Assembly (NCBI GenBank): GCA_033085395.1
Contig: JANQBS010000096.1
Location: forward strand, 62,001 to 126,000
Reading direction: 5' to 3'
DNA from: Xanthoparmelia taractica
Lineage: Eukaryota; Ascomycota; Lecanoromycetes; Lecanorales; Parmeliaceae
DNA: 64,000 nt
Shown piece by piece: positions 32,968 to 45,689 of the stretch. The notes under the pieces were generated by a model. It was not told the DNA's origin and searched no databases. It saw only the letters and a list, made by a program, of their open reading frames with translations. Each line of letters opens with the position of its first letter. Position 1 is the stretch's first letter. The position numbers were made by a program, and so were the translations under genes.

Positions 32968-35900
32968 CCATATCTCACCTTACTTTTCAGCTCTACTTTA
33001 AAGCAGCGATCATTAATCAAAGCAAACACAACTCCGCACACACTCCACCTCGGCCAATCCCTCAAGCCAACACACAGCCTGACCAGGTCCGTGACATCCC
33101 TACGCATATCATTGCACGGCCTGGCCCCTTCGCTCTAGCCTCTAACCTACTGCTCTAGTTCACACGCACTAAACCAGGCCGTTGGACATTGTCGTCCTTC
33201 TAACTTTTGCCTCATCTTAGCGGAGTAGTTGGATCGAGTCCGGATCGAAACTCACCTACGACTGGCGGGAAAAAAAGAAAAAAAAAATGATGATGACGCA
33301 AGCCGCCGTTGCACTACTGTCTACACGCAAGAACAGGCGGCCCAGTCTCATCACGATCATGACCGAAGTGGGACCGCGCTGAGGTGCGCTTGATATGAAA
33401 CACAGTGGTGCATGCAAGGCCACAGGACACCAGGGCAGATCATTGCTTCTATTGATTACATAGCATCCTGTAACGCCGAAAGGTGCATGCGAAGCTGCGT
33501 CCTCTTGTAAGGGAGAGCCAATTGAATCGACGAGGCTTGGCGGTTGCGCCTTCCTTACCTGCGCAAGCACCATCCAACCTCGGACGGATCAGATTTTGAC
33601 CTGATCACAAGACACCACCTACATCATCCCATGGGCAGCGGACGAAGCAAAGGAGCAAGCTCTCGCGTCTTTTCCTTGCATCAAGACCATGATTTGCATT
33701 TTTGGCTTGCATGCTGAGAAAATGCTGGAGCATTGTCTCAAAATGATACACGCCCTCCCATGCAGCGTCCCGTTCCCGCTCCTGATCACGGCAGCCTCAC
33801 GAGACACATGGCGCTCGCTTCGAGCCGTCAGCATGGAATCCAACCAAAATATCCCATCTGAGAAACCAAGCCCGCTGCCCGCCCCGAGTATACCCTGTGG
33901 GACCGCATCGCTTCAGCATTCTGTTTCGAGCCGAATCTTTTCCACGCGCGGTAATAGAGCGCTGGTCGCAATTGGAACCGCCCCCTCGATCAGATTCCCC
34001 ATGAGAGAGTAATATAGTAATGCGGATGAGTGATGTGTTGTTCTGCTTGATCCATACGGCTAAGGATGTCGATCAAGCGGTGTGACAACCTACAGTATGT
34101 TCTAGGCATAGGTCCGGCCTTGGGCAGTTCCCGCTATGCCCTGCAGCCTGTCAGTCTAAATCGCGCACCCGAAGGGTGACCCATATGGTGGGGCTTTTGG
34201 TACACGGCAATAATCGCGAGGCCAGTCACTACACCTATTTCTACAGGAACGAAAGAATTGGCTGTAGGGCATTGATAGGATCATCGGACGATACTTCACA
34301 TATTAGTTTCATTTGTTATTATTATTATCATTACTATTATTATTATTGTTCTGGCTTGCTTTGGTCAGCATTCATCACTTCCTTGCCATCCTTGTTTAAC
34401 AAGTACTTCTACCAATTCGCAGTGCCCCTCACAATAATAATGCTCTGCCACACTTGGAGCGGCAACTCCCTGTTTCTACCCTACAAAAAGGCATCATTAC
34501 GTGCAGCAGTGCAGTGGTGCAGCACGCTCGACAGATTCGCACCTTGATGCTTGTCTCAGACGCGTTAGCTCCTCGGTGCGTCGATGCCCAAGAATGTCCT
34601 TGCGCAGGGATATGCATATTCGCGGAGAGATTTATTGAAGGAAATCCGCTCAGGCTTTCCAACTACTGCAGCTTATTGCAGCTTATTATTCGACCTTTCT
34701 CGGCTGGATCGCTCCACATGCCAAGGTCAGCTAGCCACTGTCAGACAAGCTTGCGAAAATTACTTTTATTTTTAAATTCGCCATAAAAATCACACCGCCC
34801 AGGGGGGAAACTCAAGATTACTTCGTACGAGCCGCAATGCTGTTGGTTGGCGTGACAAGTAAGTAGTCTTGCCCGGGTGGGCTTTGTACCAGATGGCCTG
34901 ACACCAAAGTCACCTTGACGAGAGCCGGAAATGCCTTTGAACTTTGTCCACTCTCGGGCACCTCGTCGGTTTTCACACCGATATTGAATCCCACAGGGCC
35001 AAATTGGCCACTTTCCGACGGCTTTCCTTCGTGCCGAACCGTAATTCCTGTAACGTGTTCACTCGGAGCTTCGCACACTCGGTACTACCTTGATCTCGAT
35101 TATGCATAAGCCACGTCAGTCTTGGCTTCCTTGATGCATGTAACGAAACATTGGCTTTCATGCGCACGAGATGCCAAAGCCAGAACGCCTTTTCATGGGC
35201 ATGAGGCGAAAAGTAGCGAGCCCTGGTCGCCCAAACGGTGCGTGGCTCCTCGACTTACCGACGCCTCTTCACTGAAACGGAGTGGGTGTGGAAAGAGAGT
35301 TCCGGTCGTGAGGAGACTTACGAAGTAGTTACTGGCTATTAGGATCGTCAACCTTGGGTAGCGGCATGGTGGCGGTGTGGGCGATCCTCGCGTGGTCTTC
35401 TAGGTTCAAATCCACACCATCTTACATTTCCGGGCACTAATCACCGTGCTCTTCGTCACCCTCTTTCTTCCCAAACGCTCTCACCATCTCCTTCTTACGC
35501 ATATGCAGCGGTACTTTTTCGATTCAACATGCTTCGATCGCAGAGACTTGATACCAGCAAACGCGCTTTGACCGTGGCATGCCATGGACTCGAAGGCAAG
35601 CGAAAAGCGGCAGGGAGGTACCAGGACGAAGGAAGCGGCCCCCAAAGCAACTTGGCCGGCTTACCCTAAAGCGCACATAATCAGCGAAAAGATCCCGCCA
35701 ATGAAAATGATTCCAGCGCGGGCTGAGCCTTCCTGCATCAGCCCAATTTCGACCTTGCAGCGGTTCGGGTTCGCCAAAGCACACTCATCAATACTCATGC
35801 CACTTTAAGCCTGCGAGATGCATAAAATACGGGACCAAAGCCAGCGCTTTACGTATGGATTCGAGCACCTTACGGGGTAGCGCTGAGCGGCCGATTCCCA

Positions 35901-37288
35901 CTCTTGACGTTGGGGAGCATGATGAAACCACGAGGCTACTTTACCCTGCTACCTTGTAGATGCATGCTGATAGATCCTCCCAATAGTGATATGTGATGCG
36001 TAGGTATGGATATGGAGGGGGGAAGTCAGGAATGATAAGTATGGCCTTGATGCCGTTACATTCAGCTCTCAGCCTTCAGCGATTTAGACGCCGTAGAATG
36101 TAGCGTAATCATTGCTGAAACTGAATTTCCGTTTGGTCTCAGCATCACCTTCCACTCAACAAGCTTTTCGGCATACAGGGAAGGAGCGACATCCCCCCTC
36201 TTAGACTTTTTGAACGCTTCACCATTAACGAGAAGCATAAATCTTGCCAGCCGGGGCCTTTTTTTTTTTTTTTTCTTCTTTTTTTTCTTTGGCTTCCAAG
36301 CTTTTCACAGTTCCAATCAACACAGCTGACCCTTAAGGATTGTTGTTATTGATCTACGAAGTACCAGTGGCGGCATAGTTACGGGGGTGGAATGTTGTGC
36401 TAAAGGATTAATACCTTAGTATTACTACTATCACTCCCACTACTATCACTCCTACTACTACTGCTAAGGTAGTCCTACTGTACTGGACTTTGCTCCTTCA
36501 AGCCTAAGCACCACGGCGGGGATCCTACCCGGACCATTTGATTCCCCTCGCCAGAAAGAGCCCATAGGATTCTTTGGACGTACCTTGTTATTATTGTTCA
36601 TTTTGTTTTATTTACTTCTTATTGTTTTGATAGACATCGTTCGTTGGGGGTGAATAGGGATAGGTATATTGGTTGGTGAGACTAAGAGACAGTGCCGCTC
36701 CCGCCTGCCACAATTTCCCCCCAAGCCCAAGCCCGGCTTTACCAGCGTGCGAAAAAAGGGATCTAAGTACCCGGAACCCATTCAGCTGGGTCCGTCCCTT
36801 CCCTCCCTCCAAACTTCATCAATCAAACAACCATTTTCCATCTTCAATCTTTCCACCAAAAAACAACAACAACAACAACATCCATCCTCACACATTGCCA
36901 CATCACTCACCACCCACATCAACACCATTGTCTTCCTGCCAATACAGATACCTCTCCCCCCCAAAAAAGAAACCCGCCCGCTTTACCTGTCAACCGAGGC
37001 CCTTCAAGTAGCCTTTTTCAAGCAATCGGCTCTCGCTCCAAAAAGTCGTTCCTTCCGCGTCTACCCTTTTCAACACGAACACCCGCTCCTTACTTAAGCT
37101 GTGAGGCCTGTCAGCACATCGTCTCTCGGCCTTCACCGCAACTCTATTTTACGATCTGGTCATTCCATCCGGCCGACAACCCGTCTCCTGACCCAAACCT
37201 GACCGCTACTTACTCGAGGAATATGAGAATAGGTCCCAGGCCTCTCTAAAAAAATCGACCTTCAATACAACAAAAGTCATCCATCTCT

Positions 37289-37303
37289 CCCCCCCCCCCC
37301 CCC
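37289..37303. repeat. poly-C run of 15 next to start codon
   Basis: An uninterrupted C15 ends 10 bases before the ATG of the Zn2Cys6 gene, in the presumed 5' UTR. Its length may be unreliable in assemblies. Confidence 0.8.
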
Positions 37304-37312
37304 ACACCGTCA

Positions 37313-38763
37313 ATGTCCAGCGATCCAAACAAACCCGGTCAGTATCCGCCTCCCCAGTGGGATAGCCAACCACAAAGAGGCGCATATCCAGTCCCACCGC
37401 ATTATCGAGTAAGTACCTCTACATCAGCCCATCATCTTTGTCTGACTCTCTTGGGCTAACACCGAGGCTTGCAAAGGCTCCTCCTCACCCCGGTTACGGA
37501 AGTTCTCCATCGACACCAGGCGAGATGGTAACACTACCTCCCCCTCAACAAGGCCATCCAGACATGCGATACGCAATACCTCCCCATGACATGTATGCAC
37601 CCTACGGGCCCCCGGATCCTCGAACGATGGGACAACCTCACATGGGCTATCAGAGTCAGCCGGCGCCCAGGCAGCGAACGGCCATCGCGTGTCGATATTG
37701 TAGACGGCGCAAGGTACGTCGAGGCGAGCTCCAACAGGGTGCGGCTCATGTTGACCGGGTATAGATTCGTTGCTCTGGCTTCGAAGCATCAGATGACGGT
37801 CGCTGTACCAACTGCCAACGTTTCCAGCAAGAGTGCATCTTCACACCCGTCTCCTCCCAAGCGCAAGCCTTCGTACCAGCCCACACTGCGTACCCACATC
37901 TTCGCAACACTGGGGCTTTGCCACCCCAACGTGGTGGAAGACCGCTGTACCCTCAACAGGGGCAGCCTGCCATCTACGGGGCGCACGGACAACCACTGGG
38001 GCCAATGGCACACGACCCCAATTATCCGCCGCCTCATGGCTACCCGATGCCACCTCCTGGGCCATATCAGGGCGGTCCAGTCTACGATGATCGAGGTCAC
38101 CCACAGCCTCCCCATGCTCAAGATAAAGTGAGTCTCAAACGTCTCCGTTCGGACGAGTCTTTCCAGCCTGCTCCTCCCCCACCTGCACCTCCAGAAGAAT
38201 ACTCCTCTCATCCCTACCAGGGTCGTCCTCCGGCCTCAACTGGTCGCCGTGGCTCCGGTGGGGCATATGAGTACCCAGACCCAACTGGCCTTGTTCCTGT
38301 TTCACCTGCGTCATCTGCGACTTCTTATCAATCAGCTCCTTACCCGCCACAGGGTCCGAATCCTTACTATCCCCCCCATCAGCAGCAGCAACCGCCGCCG
38401 CAACAGCCGCCGCCGCAGCAGCCACCGCCAGCACGTCGCACGTCGCCTCAATCGGCCTACTCATACGATGCACGTGCCTCAGGCTCACCTCACGGAAGCA
38501 CCTCCTCGGCTTCTGCCTACAACTACCCAGGGGGTCTTCACCCACCCCAAGTGTTGCCTCCAAGAGAAGGACGAACGCCTCCACCGGCGCAGGGACAGAC
38601 CCGTGATGGCAACGGCAACGGAAACGGCAACGGTAACGCGCAGCGCGGGGGCATGGCCGTCCGGGATTTGCTAGGTCCAGGACAGGCGCAAGACGGCTCA
38701 GGGGGCAGGTCGAGTGCGGATAGCGACATGCTGAGGGCCTTGAACAAGAAGGGTCCTAGTTAG
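37313..38763 (+). CDS. Zn2Cys6 (fungal zinc cluster) transcription regulator, Pro/Gln-rich
   Basis: Three exons fit (37313-37408, 37477-37713, 37765-38763), giving 443 aa. The zinc cluster has all six Cys: C104-x2-C107-x6-C114-x10-C125-x2-C128-x6-C135, with the basic run RYCRRRKIRC between Cys 2 and 3. An intron splits the cluster between Cys 2 and Cys 3. The rest is Pro/Gln/Tyr-rich (poly-PQ around residues 315-330), with a Gly-Asn repeat near the end and a conserved-looking tail (MAVRDLLGPGQ, SDMLRALNKKG). No fungal-TF middle homology domain is visible, so it is a short regulator. DNA binding in the nucleus is inferred from the family; the target genes are unknown. Confidence 0.85.
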
Positions 38764-39507
38764 ACGTCCTCTTTCTTTCGGCGGAAGTCCGACGTCCGGC
38801 AAGAGGCTATGGTGGAACGAGGATGTTAAAAAACAGGTTCCTGCTGGATTGGAAGCTTGTCTGCAAAACGTCCATCGCCTCCGACCTCTTTCTACTTTCG
38901 AATTGACTTCGCAATCAGTACGGTATATAACTACGTTTGATAATACTCGGGACTTCGAGTTTCATTTCGGTAACAATCTGCGACAACCATGGGGCGGCTA
39001 CAATTTCGAGGCATTTCTTCAAGCGTGCGAGGTGCGTCTACACTGTTTACCTCTCGCAAGGTAAATTGCGCGATTGTTGGTTTTCTTGGCTTGTACTTCT
39101 ATCAGATCGGAGCGCACACGTGCTGAAGCCTTAGAAGCAAGTTCTGCAAGGAAGGGAATAGTCTGTCTGAGCACACACTTTTAGTGTTCGCGAGAATACT
39201 TTTTTGAAGGGTTAGGTTCGGAGAGATGGGTGGATAGTTTGGGAGCTGCGAACTAATAGTCAGATGAGCGCACCGATTCTCAGGCTACTTCAACTGTATA
39301 GGATTCATCAAATGCATCGTTTTATGTGAGCCAAGGTCGTACTTTCTTTTAACCTGAAACATATCTTTTGTAGCAACCTTGTGTAGTGCTTGTACTATTT
39401 GCTATTGTCCTTACCTGCATCACATCCACCACCCTGACCACGTCCTGCACCACTTCTTCGCGCACCCTTGGCCCCTCCCGCCTCTGCATGCTTTCCTCGG
39501 GTTGCTC
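38764..39507. other. convergent 3' intergenic region
   Basis: About 740 bp between the Zn2Cys6 stop and the DUF1348 stop. Short reading frames only; probably the 3' UTRs of both genes. Confidence 0.45.
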
Positions 39508-40092
39508 CTAGAAGTCAGTCTCTCCCAGCTGAACGCTGTCAACATCCACCCCGTCCGTGAACCACCTCCCTTCCTCCCCAATGACGACATCATTCCCGCT
39601 CATCGCCCGCTTCTCCATCCTCCCGTCCGCGGCAAAAGTCCAGTGCTCGATGCCGTAGCACCGCTTCCACACCATCCCCTCCCGCGCATCCCGGTACTCG
39701 TACCAAAACTGCACCGCGATCCGGTTCGGTTCGGACCCGGACAGCGCAAACAGCTCCTTGCGCAGCCGGTAGTCCTTTTCCCGCTGCCATTTTGCCGTCA
39801 AAAAGGCTTTTATTTCGGCGTGGCCGCGCAGGAAGGTCGAGCGGTTGCGCCAGAGGGAGGTGCGGGTGTAGGCTTGGGTTATCAGGGCCGGGTCGCGCGT
39901 GTTCCAGAGGCTTTGGGCGGCTTTTACTTTTTGGTGGGCGGTTGAGGGGGTGAAGGGGGGGGTGTGGTGGGACATTTGTCGTCGGGAGGGGGGGGGGCGG
40001 GGCAATTGGATTGGTGGTGGTGGACAAGCTGGACAGCGTTGAGATGTGAGGGTTTGGGCGGAGATGTTTTCGGATAGCGGCGGAGGTGCCAT
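39508..40092 (-). CDS. DUF1348 protein, NTF2/SnoaL-like fold
   Basis: A single exon of 194 aa. From about residue 57 it reads KVKAAQSLWNTRDPALITQA, then RNRSTFLRGHAEIKAFLTAKW, RIAVQFWYEYRDA, CYGIEHWTFAADGRMEKR and EEGRWFTDG. These are the blocks of the DUF1348 family, small NTF2-like proteins found in bacteria and fungi with no known activity. The first 40 residues are Pro-rich and unlike the family, so Met40 (at 39975, MSHHTPPFTPSTAHQKV) may be the true start. It is divergent from the DUF4188 gene. Confidence 0.82.
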   Translation of the reverse strand: MAPPPLSENISAQTLTSQRCPACPPPPIQLPRPPPSRRQMSHHTPPFTPSTAHQKVKAAQSLWNTRDPALITQAYTRTSLWRNRSTFLRGHAEIKAFLTAKWQREKDYRLRKELFALSGSEPNRIAVQFWYEYRDAREGMVWKRCYGIEHWTFAADGRMEKRAMSGNDVVIGEEGRWFTDGVDVDSVQLGETDF

Positions 40093-40612
40093 CTCGGACT
40101 CTTTCTTTCTTTACTTACTTACCCGGACTCAGGCCAGGCTTTCTGTTTTTTTTTACTTTTTCTTCCATGCATCGTTGAGAAGGAATATGACAATGCGTGT
40201 CCATTTTCCTCTCGTATCCGATATGGGACTTTGGCTGATACTCGAAGAATCCAGGCGCTAGAACGTGGAGTCGGGAGCGGGCGATCTGCCTGGGAGATGC
40301 GTGGGCACGGGGGACGGTGCAACCTGCCCCGAACGAACTTCGCTTAACGGCATGATCCAAGCGCTTCATTGTGTACAGCAACGTTTTTTTGATTTGGTTT
40401 TTTTGATCTGATGGGGATGGAGTCGGAGTCGGGGTGTTAGGATGCTTCTGCATTGCTGCTAGAGTTTCTTCATTTTATATATTCCTTTCTCTTCTCTTCA
40501 GACATGATAGGATAGATACTATTACCCAGCTTTCTAACTGTAAGAGATCTCTATCATATCGATATTCCATTCACAAAATTCTTATACCACTCTCTTACAT
40601 ACCTCGAGCAAC
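40093..40612. promoter_or_regulatory. divergent promoter DUF1348 / DUF4188 genes
   Basis: About 520 bp between divergent starts. It contains T-runs (about 40146-40160 and 40383-40405) and a CT-rich tract before the plus-strand start. No coding exon is seen. Confidence 0.45.
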
Positions 40613-41666
40613 ATGACTAATGCGCTCCTTGCCAATTTCAGCATCAGCGTAAGTCAATCTCTTCTCTTTTGAAATAGACTTTGAGTCTTGAGCCATATCT
40701 GGACGCTGTGTCAAGGCTCAAGACATCTCTCACATAGGTGGTATTGACTTCCAACAGACCTGGCTCGCTGCTGGTGCTTGCGCTCAATCAATCCTCTTCC
40801 TCACGCTTCCTCGCCATGTTGCCCCTCTTCCAGCCGTGGTCCTTCTCCTACTACGCCTCGCAAAAGGCGCGTTGATCACCCAGGGGTACATCCACAACAC
40901 GTACACCGATGGAGCTTTCTTGTACAAGAGCACAGCACCAATACCCAACGATGACGGCTCGATCCCAGCTAAGCCTGCCGATAAGGGCTTGGTTGTTTTC
41001 ATCCTTGGAGCGAACACGAATCAGTGAGCCATTATCCGAAGTAACCCAAGAACCATGAGGATGATCGCTAATCTTTGACAGCCCCCTGGGTATTTTCGCC
41101 CCAGGTTTCAAGACCATGGGCGGTCATCTTCAAAACATGTGGAAGGATGCCGAAGTAAACCGCGAAAAATGGGGGTGTGAGTATTTGGCGGCATTTGAGA
41201 CTGCTTTCTTGGCTGATTTCAAGATAGATCTCGGCAAAGCGAACACCATGCCAATGGCTACTGCAGGCGGCAATGCTTTGGTGACCATCTCCTACTGGAA
41301 AGACATTGAACACCTCCACGCATTCGCCCATGGGCCGACTCATCGTCTTGGCTGGGACTGGTGGGCGGCGGAGAACAAAAAGTATCCCCATATCGGCATC
41401 ATGCATGAAACGTACGCTGTGCCAGAAGGCGGATGGGAAAACATTTATCAAAATTTCCAACCTTTTGGCATGGGTGAGCCAGCGCTTTCGTAGACGTGTG
41501 TGTAATTGTCACTAATACACCAGCAGCCCAGATCAAGTATCCAATCAGGGAGTCAAAAGACGGTCCTCCCAAGCTCGTCAGTACGATAATGCAGGCGAAG
41601 GGTGGGAAATGGAGGACGATGACGAGTAGAATGGGCGGAAAGGAGGATAAGGGTGGGGAGTACTGA
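40613..41666 (+). CDS. DUF4188 (af470-like monooxygenase) membrane-associated protein
   Basis: Four exons fit (40613-40648, 40758-41023, 41082-41473, 41524-41666), giving 278 aa. The N-terminus is hydrophobic (ACAQSILFLTLPRHV, then PAVVLLLLRLAKGAL), consistent with one or two membrane helices. The conserved body contains GLVVFILGANTNHPLGIFAP, GGNALVTISYWKDIEHLHAF, HRLGWDWWAAE and HIGIMHETYAVPEGGWENIY. This matches DUF4188, the family of the Aspergillus fumigatus af470 protein, which has a ferredoxin-like dimeric alpha-beta barrel as in small heme-free monooxygenases. The nearby genes give no sign of a biosynthetic cluster, so the substrate is unknown. Confidence 0.85.
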
Positions 41667-43480
41667 GTTGTAGCGTCGTCGAGTGAGTGATGAGAAGGTG
41701 GAATGGAAAAGATGACGCCTTGGTGGACGACGAGCGCGCTGCTCAGATAATCTGGCAGTTGCAAGGGTAGAAAGCCCTTCAATGTTGACAGCACGAGCAC
41801 GAAGTACCACGTCTGGGTCGGTTAAACAACCTGCTTGGACTGCTTCTGAACATGGATTGCCAGATTAGGTTCTCTTGGTATGCTAAACATGAGTGCATTC
41901 AACCCATGTTACCTGGCAGCATGGCTGTAGATTCGTTTTTAGCGGTGCAGCAACCAAAGAACTTCTACGGGATGGCGTTGGCGGGGAGTGTGTGCTATTC
42001 ATTTCATAGTGGAGGCCTTTATAAATATTCATAGTCGTCACGATCGTATCTCATTTGAAATTTGACGTGAACTGCGAGGGAAGTGAGATGCCACCTAGGT
42101 GGTGTCTCAGTTGGCGGCATTGCATTCCCCTAACAGGCTCAGAGTTGTAAGTGTTACCGAATCACACTGAGAAGCATGGTATGCTTGCTTCACCAGAACT
42201 CGCCATCGAGGTGGGGGGAAGGGTGTATAAGAAGTGGATGCTACAGTAGATGCATGAGCATAGCATCATTTTGCTTTCTACATCTCAGGCCGCTTTTCAG
42301 GATCCGACCCGGGATTCATTAAGAGCGATGAATTTCGGCGGAGGGGCCAAATGAACCTGAAAGGCTCTCAGCTTTTCTCTGCCATTGCTCCTAGAAAAGA
42401 GAGCAGACAAGAGGGCAAGGAATTGGCGAGGCTGGGCCGAACAGAAAATGCGGCACCATTACGAATTGCGAAAAGGAGGCAGGATGGGTTGATAAGGGCC
42501 GGACCAACGCCCAGATCATCAAAGAGGCTCGGAAGTTCTCGGTCGAGAGCTCAACAGCTGAACAGAATCGGGTGTCCTCTTGATAGGAGTAGTGGCGTTG
42601 AAAAGGGCGGTGTTCACTCTTTGCCCCTATTTCCTTTCTTTACGGGACATTTACACCTTGCTTTGAGCTGTTTGAGGTTTTTCTGTCCGGGAGTTATGGC
42701 TATTCCCTGAAAAAAGTGCATGCCGAAATGATCCATGTAGTGTTGTACGCTGCCGGTGGCGATAGCCTTTCTACTCCCTGCACGTCCTTCTTGTTGTGGC
42801 GCAGAGACTTGGATCTCCCGTCAAAGGGTCGTTCGGCAAGCTCACGTTATTGTATCCTTGTATGTAATTGATTGCGGAGACCGATTTGTATCTGTCAATG
42901 GCTTAGATGCTTGATAAGCTCCACCAACGCCCCATGCACTTTCAACCCAAGTTGCTGTAGAGTTCTGATCTTGCTAGTCGTGTCCAGGGCCATTGTATAG
43001 GTTTCCGTGAACTTCGTCATTCAGCATGTCAATCTTCTGCTATGGCCCGCGATGTGAGGCTGCTGGTTAGCGCCCACCAGCAAGCTTATAATGTCCAATG
43101 TAGACTGAAACGCAAAAAGCTGTTAATGACACAGCTCTCAAGCCAACATGGCAAAAGGAAAAGCAAGAAACGAGACGACAGACTTAGGCAATTCCTCTAC
43201 AGAAGCGCGAGGTCTGCACCATTTGGTCGCGGACCTTGTATCTATGACGGAATCCTACCCAGCGATTAGCTCATACACCTCGAATCCGGCCAAGCAGGTC
43301 TACAAGGACCACATGCTGTATTCGGCTTGTGATAACTTGTGGTAACAACAGATGATTGCTCTGCACTTCCATGCTTTGTCCTCAGAATTGGGCAACCAAT
43401 TCCTGCATACATAAAAACCTCTCCCCCTCGTCTATTTGCTCCTCGCACTCCTCATAATGGTTTCGCAACCTTCCTGCTTT
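41667..43480. other. intergenic region, no supported gene
   Basis: About 1.8 kb of normal composition. A plus-strand reading frame at 42351-42710 (119 codons, basic, starting MNLKGSQLFSAIAPRKE) has no recognisable feature and is left uncalled. The partial motif CACGAAGTACC is near 41797. Confidence 0.4.
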
Positions 43481-44050
43481 TTCTTTCGCCCGTGAGAGGA
43501 TCTCTAAGTTCTTTTTAGCTAATAGAAACCGTCGTATTCCCGGCCTCGCTGTAGATAAGTAGTAGTTCGATTAATCCCCTTGAACTAATCTATACCTCAC
43601 TCAAATACAGTTAGCTACCATGCCCTCTCCATAACAATATTCAAGCATATCCAATTCCCCAACCGTAGAAAACATAAGGAGAGAGAAGAGCGAGAGAAGG
43701 GTAACATCACTTATCACAAGACCCTTAATCACATCCCTAACCTTAAACCCTTCCATATAAACTACCTTCCCTTTCATTATAGCTCTTACATTCTTCTTTC
43801 TTACTATAGCCTATTAACCATCTTTATATATATTCCTCCCTTTCCTATCTTCCCTCCTAACGATTAATAATTATATTAATCTACTTACCTCATCCGAACC
43901 CTCAGGATCCGATATAATTTTTACGCTACCTACGCTCGGTACCGTATTGGTATTACTTATATTCGCGGACGATATAGGGGCGTGTAGGGGTGAGGGAAGA
44001 AGGCGTATCGAGTTCATAAGTTTTAAGAGCTTCGACGGGGATGGGCCGGC
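43481..44050. repeat. AT-rich RIP-like tract
   Basis: Composition shifts to TA/AT-rich with many stop codons in all frames, then returns to normal just before the WD40 gene. It resembles the tracts at 1-1250 and 45690-46960. The source element cannot be named. Confidence 0.6.
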
Positions 44051-44259
44051 GAGAGAGGCGTGGGTTGTGGAGGTAGTGACATGCAGGTTGACGCACTTTT
44101 AACCGCACTTTTATCCGCAGTGCTGCCTAGAATGAGTATATACAATCATGAGTACATACCTCCAACTACATATCCACCAAATAGCATTCAGAACAACATT
44201 ATACTTACCTATTCATTTGCGTCTGAAAATTGGCAAGATAGGGAAGGAAGAATAGCACC

Positions 44260-45683
44260 ATGCCATCCTACTCGTCTAACGAGTTTCGCAGAGATTGGGT
44301 CTATGATATCGACAAGGACTTTCATTCCCACGACGGTACCACTTCCGCAACATGGGCCGCCGGCCAACCAGCCGAATGGGGACATGAACATGCCAAGATA
44401 CCATTGCCTACTGAGCCTGGGGCGGCTTGTCTGAATGCCGATGCAAGTCTTCTCGCCATCGCACTCGAGCACGATATCCACTTATACAGCATCAGCGAAC
44501 TAAGCCTGTACCAAGTTCTGAAAGGTCATGTTTCACGTGTCGACGCTCTACGGTTTCACCCCAAAGACGCACGAACATTGGTTTCGTGCGCCATGAATAA
44601 CAGAGCTGGTTCCGAGAAGACGGAGCCCGAGATCGTCTTCTGGCATTTGGACGAGGAGCGTAAGCGTACCTTGTTAAGCCCGGACGCTATTCACACCCTT
44701 GGCAAGCGGGCTGTCGACAGTATCGTGCAGGGACTCGCATGCAACCCTTCACTCTCGTGGCAGATGAACTCAGACGACCAAAGCGTGCTGGCCAAAGACG
44801 TCGAAAGGGTAATCACGACTTTGAATGTCCAATCCCAGCTCCGTATGAAAACGCGTATCAGCGGCCGCCTGGTCGACCATTTCGGCGCCCATATCTTCAA
44901 CTCCACCGGCTCCAGCATGGCCTTCCTCCCCAGGTCCCGGCCGCCATCCAACGGCGATGCCAGATGGGATATCTGCATCTATGACACTTCGACAAATAGC
45001 GTCCGGCTCACGCTCTCCGGCCATCGCGACGCAATCATGTGGGTCGGTTTTAGCCCCAACGACAAGCTCATCGCGTCCGTGAGCTGGGACCAAACGTTTC
45101 GGATCTGGGACCACAGGACCGGGAACTTACTCCACACATTCCGGTCCGAAGGCCAGAATTGGACGGGGGCCTTCTCACCCGATTCTCGCTTCTTCGCGGG
45201 CACGTCCGGGCAAGGCCGTCTCTCGGTGTGGGACGTGGTGCACGGGTTGGAGGTCACGACGCATGATCTGCTGTCGTGGGGGCAATGGCACCGCCATCTG
45301 GATTGGAGTCCGCATGGGAAACGACTGGTCATCGGAAGCCAGAAGTTGGGCGGAGTGGTGGTGTTTGACGTGCGGAGCCAATCGGTCGTGCAGGAGCGGG
45401 TGCTGAGCACGAGGAAGAGTCCCGAGGCGCTGCAGCAAATGGGTTCGTCGTTTTTAGAAGTAAATGGGGTACGGTACGTGGATGGGGGAGGAAGATTGTG
45501 TTCAAGTGCGCATGCGATGACGGTTTAGAGGTTTACGATTTTCTAGAGAATAGAAAGTGGAGGTTTGCGCCTCCACAAGGGCTTGATAGGGGCTGGTCGA
45601 GTGGTGACTTTGTAGTGTTGGAGGAGAAGGGGATGATTGCGTCGATAGATGCGGATGCGGTGAGCTTTTGGGGGAGCTTTTAA
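44260..45683 (+). CDS. WD40-repeat protein, with a possible frameshift near its 3' end
   Basis: A single-exon frame runs 44260-45528 (422 aa). It has clear WD repeats: LNADASLLAIALEHDIHLYS, LKGHVSRVDALRFHP, LSGHRDAIMWVGFSPNDKLI with SVSWDQTFRIWD, and AFSPDSRFFAGTSGQGRLSVWD. A separate frame continues the protein-like sequence (RKIVFKCACDDGLEVYDFLE, then DFVVLEEKGMIASIDADAVS) to a stop at 45683. The two join if one base is added in the GGGGG run at 45484-45488. I therefore give the span to 45683. Either the base was lost in reading the run, or the gene is truncated to 422 aa. No good intron resolves it. WD40 proteins are beta-propeller scaffolds; the partners are unknown. RIP-like tracts flank the gene on both sides. 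Confidence 0.72.
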
Positions 45684-45689
45684 ACCTCA

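Larger units (their letters stand above)
31106..37312. other. 6.2 kb without an identifiable gene, upstream of Zn2Cys6 regulator
   Basis: I found no reading frame with family features on either strand. The stretch contains an inverted repeat TAAGGTA-CT-TACCTTA (32825-32840), the 16-bp palindrome at 32952-32967, an AATG run (about 32266-32290), an ATT-rich microsatellite (about 34313-34349), a long T-tract (about 36258-36290), a CAA run (about 36863-36880), and a 15-base C-run at 37289-37303. The last kilobase is CT-rich and looks like a promoter plus long 5' UTR. Non-coding transcripts cannot be judged from sequence. Confidence 0.5.

Noticed and set aside
35403..35413. GGTTCAAATCC, identical to a tRNA B-box
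   Set aside because: The flanking bases do not form a T-stem and no A-box or acceptor stem lies upstream, so no tRNA is supported.
37313..41666. Possible biosynthetic cluster (Zn2Cys6 regulator, DUF1348, DUF4188 monooxygenase-like)
   Set aside because: No core synthase, transporter or P450 is present nearby, so three neighbouring genes are not enough to call a cluster.
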